Shown here piece after piece: positions 11,733-22,049 of a stretch of DNA of 64,000 bases (the first letter of the stretch is position 1; the number at the start of each line of letters is the position of its first letter). Made by a program: the position numbers and the translations under genes. This DNA is from Lampris incognitus (Eukaryota; Chordata; Actinopteri; Lampriformes; Lampridae). The stretch is from the NCBI RefSeq assembly GCF_029633865.1, contig NC_079219.1, positions 52,227,121 to 52,291,120 on the forward strand, read 5' to 3'. The notes under the pieces were generated by a model, which was given only the letters and a program-made list of their open reading frames with translations, made no database searches and was not told the origin of the DNA.

Positions 11733-12260
11733 TCATCCATCCATCCATCCATCCATCCATCAGCCTGCCCATCCATCCATCCGTTAACCCATCTATTCAT
11801 CCATTCACTCATCCTTCCATGGATCTATCCATCCATTCGTCCATCTATCAACCATCCATCTGTCCGACCATTGATTCATCCATCAGCCCATTCACCCATC
11901 CATTACGCAATCCATCTATTCATCCATCCACTCATCATTCCATGAATCTGTCCATCCTTTCATCCATCCATCCAGTCCTTCATTCATATATTCTTAAAAA
12001 AAAACATTGAATTTTGCCCATCCTTCAATCCATCCATGTGTTCAGCCAGTCATCTGTCCATCCAAACATCCATCTATGTGTCCAACCATCCATCCATCCA
12101 TTTATACAGTATGTGTCCATGCTTCCATCCATCTATTCACTCATCCTCTGTCAGTCTAACTGTCATCCATCCCCCTACTCATGTATTTATAACTTGATCC
12201 ATCCAGTCGTACCCTCATCCATCACATTAGTTCATCCATCTGACCATCCGTTGGCCATGT
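11733..12260. repeat. Degenerate (CATC)n repeat
   Basis: CATC/CCAT tetranucleotide repeats, near-perfect at 11,733-11,762 and increasingly diverged to about 12,260. The His/Pro/Ser-rich frames through it come from the repeat. Confidence 0.9.
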
Positions 12261-14269
12261 CCCTTTTGGTTCTCGTTATATAATTAATCTGGATCACCGA
12301 ATATAGATGGCGCTGGTACATGTACAGAATAACCGGGCCAGAGTCACCCACACAAATGGCACTTAATCCAGGAATGGTGCAACCAGATTAGCCGTAACAG
12401 TATCTTCCTTAGCTGTCCTTCCACGCACTCCCCCCCCCCCCACACACACACACTCTGGACTTGAACCCGCTATGGCCCTACATACCTACCGACTATGGCC
12501 AAGTCCAGAGGAGTAACCACAGGTCTTCTATGCTCACACACTGAGGTCTGGCCTCTCCCTTCAACCGCCATACTGTGGTATAGTCCACTGGCCTGAGAGG
12601 CAGTTAAGGCACTCCGGGCTAAAAATAAACACCATACAATTTCCAATTTCAAAATGCTATCTCACTCCAAATGTCTTTGTGTGACTTTGTCGAAACTGGA
12701 GTGGTTGTTTGTGTGTGTGTGTGTAGATAATAATGTATGTAAAGCATTTTCCTGTCTATCCATTGTGCGTGCCAATGCTGCCCTATATTGTCCATCGTTT
12801 GGCATCTTTGTCGTGTTTTCTGCATCGGTTATGGACACGGAGGAAGCCGGTTCAATAGCATGACGTCCCTCTCCAAACAGTGGATTCGGTGTCCTGTATT
12901 CGTGGTCTCTCTCAGAAGGTGGGAGAATTAGCATACTCATTAAGCTACACTAGATTCATGAGAGGCAAAAACCACAACGGGAATCTTGAGTTGCTGTCAA
13001 GCGTATCGAGGATGGGTCTGTACACGGGCCTACAGTAGTTCGGCTAAATGGAGCTCAGACTGGGGACAATGCTCCCAAATGCAGAGGGCCCGGAGAAACC
13101 GCAGCTCGACATAACAATGTGTTAAGAGCTCAAATGAGGGTTTGACAGGGCACAAGGGAGGGGCCTGTATTTTGCAGCATTTAACATAACTTCTCATTAT
13201 GGATCTCTGTAATTTCTGCAGAATAATGAGCAGGAAAACAACCGGCCCGACCAGAAGAAAAAGTGAAATTGTCAAAGCGAGTGTCCAAGACTGTTCTCCG
13301 AGGCAGAGGCTTTATTTTTTCTCTCCACTTCATATATCACGTTGTTAAACTGCTGCGAGGTTCTCGGGAACGCTCGGCCACAGAAAATGTACAGAGAACC
13401 GGACGCATTTAAAGTCTGGCGTGGTTACACACCTGTGTCGACGTGCCGAATGGTATTTAGAGTCACAATGCATTGCAATGCATCAGCTAGGTGCAGACTC
13501 TGTGCACCGAGCTCATTCAGAGAACACAGCCAGGCGTGTGAAAAGGATGATGAATTATTCATTGCAGAACTGAAAAGGCTGAGTCAGTTGGTGCCTAGTC
13601 ATACTTTCCATTGACGGAAGAGGGATGGAGGCTGAGCCGTGCATGGCCAACATACAGTAAGGACGTGTGATGGTATGAAAGGTGTTTTGGTCCAAACAGT
13701 TGATTGTTTTTCTTAAAAATAACATTTTTTTTTGCCCTTTTGAACTAATAATAAATGACGTACACAATCTTACTGCAAGCATCGCCATGCTGAATATGAA
13801 AGCTTATGATAGCTGTGCAGTAATCATTCTTTTCTCTTTTTTTCCAAAATGTAAGTTCTGTGCAGGGGCTGCAAGGGGGGTGTCTACAGTATTGACTATT
13901 TTTTTTCTCCAGGGAGCAGTTTCAGCAAACTGCTGGGAGCATCCTACTCTCTGTTTTAAGGGCCTCTTGCAGCACTGCATTGATCAGTAATTTGTGAACC
14001 CCGCAGCTGTGACAGGGCCCCCATCCACCTTCTTCTGGAGACTGCAGGCTGCTAAAACTGATAAGATCAGCCCGGGCCCAGAGGCAGCAGCACATGCTGG
14101 CTGTACTGGCTCCCCTGGCACCTTGCATCAGCACCAGCTTGCCTCCACCAGATTGACCTCCTCATCCAAAAACATCCATAGGAACAGCATTTGGAAGGTT
14201 TTCTGCCAGGGTGAGGATGATGCAATAACAAAGCCGCCTCTTCAAAACTTCCTCCAAACATGCCGATCA
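12261..14269. other. No gene seen
   Basis: About 2 kb with scattered short open frames on both strands, none recognisable. A C-rich run with a short CA tract lies at 12,430-12,452. Confidence 0.35.
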
Positions 14270-14605
14270 AATTGCCTCACAGCAAGAAGGTCCTGGGTTC
14301 AAGCCCCAGGGTAATCCAACCTTGGAGGTCATCCCGGGTCATCCTCTATGTGGAGTTTGCATGTTCCCCGTGTCTGGGGAGAACATCAATGGGTTTCCTC
14401 CGGGTGCTCCAGTTTCCTCCCTAAGTCATGTAGGTCAGGTCAATCGGCTGTACTAAATTGTCCCTAGGTGTGAATGTGTCGGCCCTGTGATGGTCTGGCG
14501 GCCTGTCCAGGTTGTCTCTCCGCCCGCTGCCCAATGACTGCCGGGATAGGCTCCAACCTCCCTGCGACCCTGAGAGCAGGATAATGGATGGATGGATGGA
14601 AATAT
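14270..14605 (+). mobile_element. DANA/V-SINE-like tRNA-derived SINE
   Basis: The head contains a pol III B-box-like GGGTTCAAGCCCC near 14,296. The body has a TTTGCATGTTCCCCGTGTCTG block, a CCTGTGATGGTCTGGCGGC block and a GGGATAGGCTCCAAC block, and the end is ATGGATGGATGG. It belongs to the same family as 60,845-61,233. It lacks the extreme 5' A-box region, so it is slightly truncated. Confidence 0.8.
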
Positions 14606-15404
14606 CTTGTTTCCTTATGACATGGCTGTGTTGAATCTGTTTCCCCGTGTGAGCTTCACAACAGCAGCAGCTCCTTACAGTTTTAGCTGATCTCGACTGC
14701 TCACGTGACCGCAGCTAAATTCCCGATCCCTGCACAGCCCTCCACCCGCACTGCTTCCACGTCTAGTTTGTGGTTCCTCAAGATGACTGTCGGCTGAGTG
14801 TGCAAAGTACATCAACTCCATTGTTTGTGTTTTCATTTCTGTCTGCTTCCTTCTCCCCTCTCCAGCAGCTGAAAGTGTTCCCATCCCGTCCCGCTGGTCA
14901 GAGCCGAGTGGGTTTGGAGAATGAGAACCAGCCGTGTGGTGATCCACAGCGCTCTGAAGCTCTCGTGACTTATCTTAACCAGACCCCCACAAACCGGGTG
15001 GATAACTATCGATCTGACAGGATGAGGAAAGACCCAAATTAACTCTCTGTTGGGACCTGCGTGACTCTCTGGCCGGCCTGCGAGATGGGCGCGCTCGATA
15101 AAGACCCAACCTCAGATTCCATCTGCGTCCGCCACGCTCTGTTTAACGTTCACGCTCAGTGGACGAGGCCTTTTGAAAATGTGTTGGGATGCACAGGGTT
15201 TTTGTCAGACTGTGGAGACAGGCTTCAGCACAGCTCACGAAATATAATCCTTTGGAGGCCTCCAAAAACTTAACAATGAAAGCCTCTGGTCGACCTCATT
15301 CGTCGTTTCACTTTTTAAAATATCACACCACCATCATCATCATCATGTCACACTGAAAAGGAAACTGTGGTTATTTTGAATGTTGGCTAGACCTACTGAA
15401 GCTC
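14606..15404. other. No gene seen
   Basis: Moderate-GC sequence with overlapping short frames (for example 14,770-15,042) but no recognised domain. Probably FHOD3 intron. Confidence 0.35.
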
Positions 15405-15757
15405 AAACAAGATAAGATAGATAAGATATACTTTATTAATCCCCGTGGGGAAACCCATCCTCTGCATTTAACCCGTCCTGTTGTATAGGAGCAGCGGGCA
15501 GCTGCAGCACCCGGGGACCAACTCCAGTTCTTCTCTCCACTGCCTTGCTCAGGGGTACAGACAGGAGTATTAACCCTAACATACATGTCTTTTTGATGGT
15601 GGGAGGAAACCGGAGCACCCGGAGGAAACCCACGCCGACACGGGGAGAACATGCAAACTCCACACAGAAAGGACCTGGGACGGCCTGGGGTTCGAACCCG
15701 GGACCCTCTTGCTGCGAGGCAACAGCGCTAACCACTGGGCCACTGTGCCGCCCCAAG
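15405..15757 (-). mobile_element. SINE with V-SINE-like head, minus strand
   Basis: On the minus strand the tRNA-like head (GGGCGGCACAGTGGCCCAGTG start, and GGTTCGAACCCC near 15,690) and the GCATGTTCTCCCCGTGTCGG body match the fish V-SINE type. The 3' part differs, ending in a TTTATTAATCCCCGTGGGGAAA block. A related block lies at 25,390-25,425. It may be a chimeric or second SINE family sharing the head. Confidence 0.65.
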
Positions 15758-16935
15758 GAGATCTTTACCTCCTCAAAGAGCTGAGAATTACCTAATAAAT
15801 ACAGATAAAGACACTGGTGTACTGCCCCAATGACGTGGCCAACCTGCAAACGCCAGGGAATCTTACCAGAAATATGGCTCACGCATCAGCCTGACTCAAG
15901 CAGACGAGGCCTAAAGGCAACATAAGATGACCCAGCCTGCACCCGGGCAACACCCCTCCCCCCTCCTCAACATCTACCGCTGGCAAGGCCACGAGCAAGG
16001 CACCAGACCGGCAACTTCTCTAAAACAGCTGCCAAGTGGCAAAGAGCACATGTGTTGTACGTGTCTGAGAGTTAAAGGGAAACAGCAGCTTGCACAGCAA
16101 ATCTTCTCTAAAATATGTGACATTTAAAAACACACGGTTTCAAACGATGACTGACTGAATGCCATAATCCTGCCTAAAATATGTTTTTATAATGATATCA
16201 TAGTCACAAACTGGGAGCCGCGGCCGTAAAAGAACCACTCTCAGTGTTGTGGTAGCAGTCCCACATGTGGACAACGCTGCTGCTGCTGCTAAAAGCTGAG
16301 GTCGAGAAGTTTTCCAGCGGAATTGGAAATAAAAGTTCAGCACGGAGCATCACAAGAACCCCCCCCCCCCCGGGTTGAAGTTCAGTAATCACTGTGGACC
16401 GTTGAAGGCTCTTTCCTGGACTAGTTGATGCACTGCAAGAAAAGCGGGTTAAACTCAAGAAAAGAAAGAAAAGGGTTTGGTGTTGTGAATGTGGCAAACA
16501 TTAACAGATGCCAGCTAAGGCACAGCAGCCTCTCTCTCCCTCTCCCCCTCTCCCCCACGAGCTTCAGCTGCACAACATTTCAAAATATGACACTAAACAC
16601 CATGCAGACACCACAAACTAAAGCCGATGGTTGGTCAGCGTCCCATGTGAGGCCATCACCAGACATAAAGTAACGGTGACCCCCCCCCCCCTATATTTTG
16701 TTGCCGTTACCTCTGAAATCCTCCAATATTGCGATTGGATCAATACATTGTTTTCTAGTTACAATATAACGCGGGTCTGCTCTAAAGGTTAACTTGCAAA
16801 TGTGTAGCTCCACTTCCATTAACAATTTCCACCTCGTTTGCCAGCATCAAACTCTTTCCAAAACAGTCGTCAGTAAAAAAAAAAAGAAGGAAAAAAAAAG
16901 AAGCAGAAGCAGAAGAAGAAGAAAAGGGTGCATAC
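15758..16935 (-). other. Probable 5' part of FHOD3 intron 1
   Basis: This lies directly downstream of the FHOD3 exon 1 donor. It contains C-rich runs (16,360-16,371; 16,681-16,691) and a purine-rich A/AGA tract at 16,875-16,925. No second FHOD3 exon was recognised. Confidence 0.45.
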
Positions 16936-17100
16936 CTTCTGTGGGGCTTTTAGAAGCCTGTGGACTCCGGCGATCTGATTTATCAGCGGGATGTCTTCCC
17001 TGAAAGTGTACTGAGGTGGTCTGGTGGGCTCGGGGAAATTGGTGCTGTTGAATGGATCCGTATCATCTAAAAACTGTACCCTGCATGCAAACGTGGCCAT
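16936..17100 (-). CDS. fhod3: FHOD3-type formin, coding exon 1
   Basis: This exon encodes the extreme N-terminus of an FHOD-subfamily formin, a protein that nucleates and bundles actin and in vertebrates supports sarcomere assembly in striated muscle. On the minus strand an ATG at 17,100 opens exactly 55 codons. The reading starts MATFACRVQFLDDTDPFNST and continues through a NFPEP-R-PP motif to AGVHRLLKAPQK. A consensus donor follows (AAG|GTATGC; donor bases 16,931-16,935), in phase 0. These residues form the start of the GTPase-binding-like N-terminal domain. The sequence resembles FHOD3 far more than FHOD1 from memory of the families. Upstream in-frame codons exist, but the MAT start matches the known family start. 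Remaining exons lie beyond the left edge. The gene is divergent to slc6a19, about 15 kb away. Confidence 0.85.
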
Positions 17101-17560
17101 GATGTATCCATGCACGACGATTAAGAAGTCTGCGGAATAATCGGATGCGCCACGGGACACTTCGGTGTGACGCGCAGCCCCCGGCGGGCGGGCAGGCGGG
17201 CGGGCAGAGCAGTCCCCCCCGGAAGGTCTCCTGCAGTAGCAAAATCCTGCACCCTCTGTTATCCTTGAACCTTCCCCATTCGCTTTATGCAGCCACAGAT
17301 GACTCTAGACAACGAAACCCGTCCGAGCGTAAAGATCGAGATACCTCCTTGTGAGGTAGGTTTGCTGCTAATGTTCGGTTCAGAGGACCGGTCGTGTCGC
17401 GATGAGCAGGGCGGTAGTATCCAAGGGCATTGCGGGCGGTTAAGGTGCTGAGGCAGACTGCGGACGGGACTGCTACACTGGGCGCCTGGTCGGTGTATAT
17501 GCTGGGAAGAGGGACTCCCTCCTCCAGCAGAGGCTCTGACAGCGGCATTACCGGCCACAC
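17101..17560 (-). promoter_or_regulatory. Probable FHOD3 5' UTR and promoter region
   Basis: CpG-rich sequence immediately upstream of the FHOD3 start codon, with GGCGGGCGGGC-type GC boxes at 17,185-17,205. Composition and position suggest a CpG-type promoter. The transcription start cannot be placed from sequence alone. Confidence 0.5.
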
Positions 17561-17704
17561 TTCAGCCGGTGGCGCGTCTTCACATTAAATGCGTAATGGC
17601 GGCATCTAGCGGTGGAAAATGGTACCGAAGAACGAGAGGCCTTCTGATGAGAAAGATGCGGGAGGGGGCAATGTGTCACTGTCACTGACGTTTGACAGAA
17701 AAAA

Positions 17705-17706
<2 letters not shown>

Positions 17707-17789
<83 letters not shown>
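17707..17789. repeat. (GT)n microsatellite
   Basis: A GT dinucleotide tract of about 82 bp. Confidence 0.97.
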
Positions 17790-17792
<3 letters not shown>

Positions 17793-17900
17793 TAATTAAA
17801 TGTAAAGAGCTTTGAGTGGCTGTTGCAAGGAGAAATGCAACTTGCTTGATTGATGGATTGAATAATTGATTGATTGATCGATCAATTGGTTGATTGGAGA
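17790..17900 (+). repeat. Microsatellite-linked 3'-tail repeat, copy 1
   Basis: A TGTAAAGAGCTTTGAGTGGC block followed by TTGATTGATTG-type repeats, directly after the GT tract. The same arrangement occurs at 19,515-19,580 after a GA tract. This is a common fish repeat tail associated with dinucleotide tracts. Confidence 0.6.
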
Positions 17901-17934
17901 CCTTTTCAGGTATAAACGCTAACCTTGTCGGCAC

Positions 17935-18067
17935 CAGTAGTCCTCAAAGGGGATGAAAGCCCGGTCCCGGTGAGGCAAAAGGTCTGAATTGAGTTAAGTT
18001 AAGGTTAGGCTGTCTCTCCACAATTAATGGAAGTCAACGCAGTGTCCTAACATGGATAGCTGCGCAA

Positions 18068-18107
<40 letters not shown>

Positions 18108-18110
18108 TAA
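17935..18110 (-). repeat. CA-associated interspersed repeat, copy 2
   Basis: Read on the minus strand this reproduces the 5,040-5,170 repeat in order: CA tract, GCGCAGCT, TTGACTTCCATT, then a TTAACC-rich stretch. It adds an AGGACCGGGCTTTCATCC-like block seen also near 5,432-5,450. Confidence 0.6.
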
Positions 18111-18510
18111 GCTATACACGCACAACGCACAAGAGAGGACATGCAGACAAAGCAGACAAGGCAAGTTGATTTGTAAAGCACATTTCATACATGAATGCAA
18201 TTCAAAGTGTATTCCATAAAGGCATAAAGACATTGAGGCAAAAGAGATACAGAACAAGATAAAAAAAATAACAAGAATATCACAACATAAGAAAGAACGA
18301 AAAATAAATTAAAGAATAATGACAAATATAATAATCAAACAGAGTGAAACTTGTATTTAGTGAAATACAGACTGACATACAGAGTTGTGTGACAGCTTTT
18401 CCAATCCTTATTCATGCCTCTTATTTGGTTAACAATTTCAGTTCTTACAAATTTCTAAAACACTCCCCCCCCCCCGCTTTTTCTCCCCAATTGTACCCGG
18501 CCAATTACCC

Positions 18511-18858
18511 CCCAGATAGCAAAGAATCTTTGGCCCAAATATGGCCAACATCTGCCGTTATCTTACGGCCCACATTTGGCCTTGAAAGACGGCGTTGACT
18601 CAGGGTGAGTGTGGCTGCCTCATCTCAGCCACAATTGGGCCACATCTGGCCCACATAGTATGTGCTGTAACCCAAGTCAAGCCCGGTTCATTACAGTTGG
18701 GCCACATCTGGCCCGCACAACACTTGCCGTAACCCACGTCATGCCCGGCTTATGACATTTGGACCACTTCCGGCCCATACAACGGTTGCCAGTGTCCTAA
18801 CTAAACTGTAAATACCAAAAGTGCCCCAGATTAGGCCCAAATGTGTCTGCTATCTGGG
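18511..18858. mobile_element. MITE with 11-bp CCCAGATAGCA termini
   Basis: A 348-bp element with perfect 11-bp terminal inverted repeats (CCCAGATAGCA / TGCTATCTGGG), inserted in the SINE. Its interior has three or four diverged direct repeats, each with a GGGCCACATCTGGCCC-like palindrome. Flanking C runs hide the exact target duplication. It has no coding capacity. Confidence 0.7.
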
Positions 18859-19145
18859 CCCCCTCTTCCGAGCCGTCCCGATTGCTGCTCTATCCCCTCT
18901 GCCGATCCAGGGAGGGCTGCAGACTACCACGTGTCTCCTCCCATACATGTGGAGCCGCCAGCCGCTTCTTTTCACCTGACAGTAAGGAGTTTCGCCAGGG
19001 AGACATAGCACGTGGGAGGATCACGCTATTCCCCGCCCCCCCCCCCCCTCCGAACAGGCGCCCCGACCGACCAGAGGAGGCGCTAGTGCAGCGACCAGGA
19101 CACATACCCACATTTGGTTTCCCACCCGCTGACACGGCCAATCGG

Positions 19146-19441
19146 CTCTGTGCGTAGCTGTAGTCCGCTGACTTCCGGTTTCTACTGCAGCGGTCATACC
19201 CGTTTCCTGTTTGTTGGCGCGTGCTATTGACAATGGCATATTTTTCGCGATGCCTGCAAGATTTACCATGGATAAATGTCAACGACATGCACAGAATTTT
19301 CACCAGCACCTACCAGCAAACTGGCGAAGTTTCAAGTTGTACATATCAAGTTACGCCCACAATTATGAGGATGATCAAACTCAAAAGATCTTTCCCATTG
19401 TGGTGTTGATAAGATGTTAGAGAGGATTTGTGTGTGTGTGC

Positions 19442-19518
<77 letters not shown>

Positions 19519-19677
19519 AATTGTAAAGCGCTTTGAGTGGCTGTTGCAGCTAGAAAACATACAACTTGATTGATGAGGACACTCATCCTCATAATTGGAA
19601 CAGGAAACAGGAACAGCAAACTGGTATGACCGCTGCAGTAGAAACCGGAAGTCAGTGGACTACAGTTATGCACAGAG
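19146..19677. mobile_element. Inverted-repeat element with ~55-bp termini
   Basis: The ends are inverted copies over about 55 bp with about three mismatches. They begin CTCTGTGC and run through a TGACTTCCGGTTTCTACTGC core to GGTCATACC. The interior holds a GT/GA tract and the common 3'-tail block. It interrupts the family S SINE near its CCAATTG position, with short CAAT on both sides as a possible target duplication. No transposase is seen, so it is non-autonomous. Confidence 0.65.
19425..19514. repeat. (GT)n/(GA)n compound microsatellite
   Basis: A short imperfect GT tract runs into a pure GA tract (about 19,455-19,514), inside the inverted-repeat element. Confidence 0.95.
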
Positions 19678-19889
19678 TCAATTGTGTTTGTAGGGACGCC
19701 CGACGGGGATTCAAACCGGTGATCCTCGTATTGGTAGGCAACGGAATAGACCTCTATGCTACCCGGACGCCCCAAAAACACGTGTATATGTTTACAGGTT
19801 AATGCAACAACAGTGAAAAAAAATTATTTTGTGTGTTTAGTCGGTTTTGAGATAGTTCCTTTTAACAAACCACATCTGCATAGCTGTAC

Positions 19890-20867
19890 TCAATTAAGGC
19901 TTTTAGAACTTGAACGGCTCATTACATGGGCAAGAATGAGCTTCAAGCCCACAAAAACCAAGTCTCTGGCCTTCGGCAAAGGAAGAGTAACTGACCAGTT
20001 AGCTCCTCTTTGGGAGGCACCCAAATTCCATCTGTGACTGAAAAGCCAGTTAAGAGCCTGGGTAAGATCTTCACCAGCAATCTGAAGGACACAGCGGCAT
20101 GCCAGGCAACCAGTGATGACCTCAACACTTGGCTCTCCACAGTGGACAAGTCAGGGCTTCCTGGAAAATCCAAGGCCTGGATATATCAACATGGAATCCT
20201 GCCTCAACTTCTCTGGCCACTGCTAATCTACGAAGTCCCAATCAGCATCGTGGAGGAACTCGAAAGGAAGATCAGCCAGTTCTGCAGGTAGCTGGGCCTG
20301 CCACAGAGCCTAAGCAGCATTGCCGTTTATGGGCATAACACCAAGCTACAGCTTCCTCTCAGCAGTCTGGCAGAGGAGTTCAATGTCACCTGAGGCAGAG
20401 AAGTCCTGCTCTACCAAGATTCTGCTGACACCAAGGTCTCCTCAGTGGGTACTGAGGTCAGAACAGAAAGGAAGTGGCATGTGCAGGAGGCAGTTGAGGA
20501 GGCTGCGGCAAGGTTGTGGCACAGCATCCTGATGGGCACTGTGGAAACTGGACGGGCTCGGGGGCAACTCAAGACCTTGCTACGGTAAAGCCCGAGGAAA
20601 GGAAAGGTGAAAACTGATCCAGGAGGAGGTACATGCACAGGTGGAGGAAGCACGCTACAGCAGAATGGTGGGTATGTGCAAGCAGGGGGCCTGGACCAAG
20701 TGGGAGCATACAACAGGCCAAAAGATCACCTGGGCAGAACTCTGGAAGGCAGAATCACACCAACTGAAGTTTTTGGTCCAGTCAGTGTATGATGTCCTCC
20801 CAAGTCATTCCAACCAGTTCAACTGGGGCCTGGCGGACTCACCTGCTTGCCAACTCTGCCAGTCTAC
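19890..20867 (+). pseudogene. LINE reverse transcriptase C-terminal fragment (LINE A)
   Basis: Frames that shift several times encode the region after the catalytic core of a fish non-LTR retrotransposon protein. Landmarks are LKDTAACQATSDDLNTWLST, SGLPGKSKAWIYQHGILPQL, LWPLLIYEVPIS, then a QGAWTKW-type segment and finally SPACQLCQS, the first CxxC of a zinc-finger-like tail. It has no intact ORF. It stops abruptly at the tRNA-Leu-like sequence at 20,868. The clade is uncertain. Confidence 0.65.
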
Positions 20868-20941
20868 ACCAGGATGGCTGAGTGGTTAAGGCATTGGACT
20901 TAAGATCCAATGGACCTATATGTCGAATCCCGCTGCTGGTA
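20868..20941 (+). pseudogene. tRNA-Leu(TAA)-like pseudogene
   Basis: A 74-nt sequence starting ACCAGGATGGCTGAGTGG has a correct-looking acceptor 5' strand, D arm, A box (TGGCTGAGTGG) and anticodon stem-loop with TAA (GGACTTAAGATCC). It also has the start of a type II variable arm. The end of the variable arm and the 5' strand of the T stem, about 9 nt, are missing. The T region reads GTCGAATCCCGC and the acceptor has a mismatch. It is therefore a degenerate tRNA-Leu or the head of a retrotransposed chimera, not a clear functional gene. Confidence 0.7.
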
Positions 20942-21395
20942 GAAATGTTTATCCTTGGAGATTTTAACAGAGCAAACCTAGCCACGAACTGCCAAAATAC
21001 AGACAGTATGTTAAATGTCCCACCAGGGACATTTTGTCCCATCAGGGACAAAAACACTCTGGATCATTGCTACACAATATTAAAGGAAGCCTATCGCTCT
21101 ATCCCCCGTTCAGCCCTGGGCCTTTCTGACCATTGTCTGATTCATCATGTTCCAACCTACAGACCAAAACTAAAATCTGAAAAGCCTGTGGTTAAAACTG
21201 TGAGGAAATTGACCAATGAGTCAAAACTAGAATTCCAGATCTGCCTCGACTGCACAGACTGGAGTGTTTTTGAGGCTGCATCTACAGACCTGGATGAACT
21301 TACTGACACTGTGTCATCTTACATCAGCTTTTGTGAGGACGTGTGTGCCCACCAAAACTTTCTGTACCTTCAACAACAATAAGCCCTGTGTGATG
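20942..21395 (+). pseudogene. LINE endonuclease-region fragment (LINE B)
   Basis: This begins directly after the tRNA-like sequence. It encodes FILGDFNRANL, then a TLDHCYTILKEAYRS segment and LGLSDHCLIHHVP. These are the GDFN and SDH motifs at the end of an apurinic-type endonuclease domain. A fish-LINE linker follows, up to FLYLQQQ, with a frameshift at the end. It is truncated on both sides and not functional. Confidence 0.75.
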
Positions 21396-22049
21396 GCCGC
21401 ACTCGCAGCCACACATTTGTAGTTCATTTTGTTCTAATTTAGTTTATTTTAGGCAAATCATATTTCATATCATAAACAAATAAATGACATGACACGTGGG
21501 TTTTCTTTCATACATCACACTTACACTTTATTTAGAGGTTTTGACAGTACATCGGCTCTATTTTCGTAGTGCACACATTTGGTTAACTTTTGTACAGTCA
21601 ATACTCTAGTTTGTCTTTAGTTTTCTAAGTTGTTTTAATTTTCGGTTGTTGGATTACCAGTGCTGGGGGTGCCGCTGCTGGTTGCCACTGCTGAATGACA
21701 TCTTGTCAGGCCAGGCCTGAGCAAAATATCGCTCCACAAATACAGGGTGGCCAGATGGGCTCAACCAACTACCCGTCATATCATGGCGGGGGGGAGGGGA
21801 GGGGGGGTATTCTTAATTTAGATATTTTGTTTTGATCTTCAGAATATGTTGGGTTTTGGTTCTTTTGCTTTGGTTACTGTTTAAATGGGTTAATTTATTG
21901 AAGAATTTTGCTGGGTTTAATTGGGGGGGGGGTGTTTTTTTTTTGTTATTTGTAGTTTAGTTGGTAGTGTTGTTGGTGTGTTACCCCCTTTTGTTTCACA
22001 ATGGTCTGACCAGCCAGTATAAATGTTCCCCATTGTATTCAGTTTGTTA
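21396..22049. other. No gene seen
   Basis: AT-rich sequence with G-rich homopolymers (21,786-21,808; 21,920-21,932). It could be LINE 3' remnants; no motif supports that. Confidence 0.35.

Larger units (their letters stand above)
18464..19775 (-). mobile_element. tRNA-derived SINE family S, split by two insertions
   Basis: Three blocks on the minus strand (18,464-18,510, 18,859-19,145 and 19,678-19,775) join in order into one family S SINE. They carry the G/C-rich 3' end, the body, and the tRNA-like head with a GATTCAAACC B-box near 19,710. Two inverted-repeat elements separate the blocks. The SINE is therefore older than both insertions. Confidence 0.8.

Noticed and set aside
20868-20941. 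Functional tRNA-Leu(TAA) gene
   Set aside because: About 9 nt of the variable and T arms are missing, and the acceptor has a mismatch; kept only as a pseudogene.
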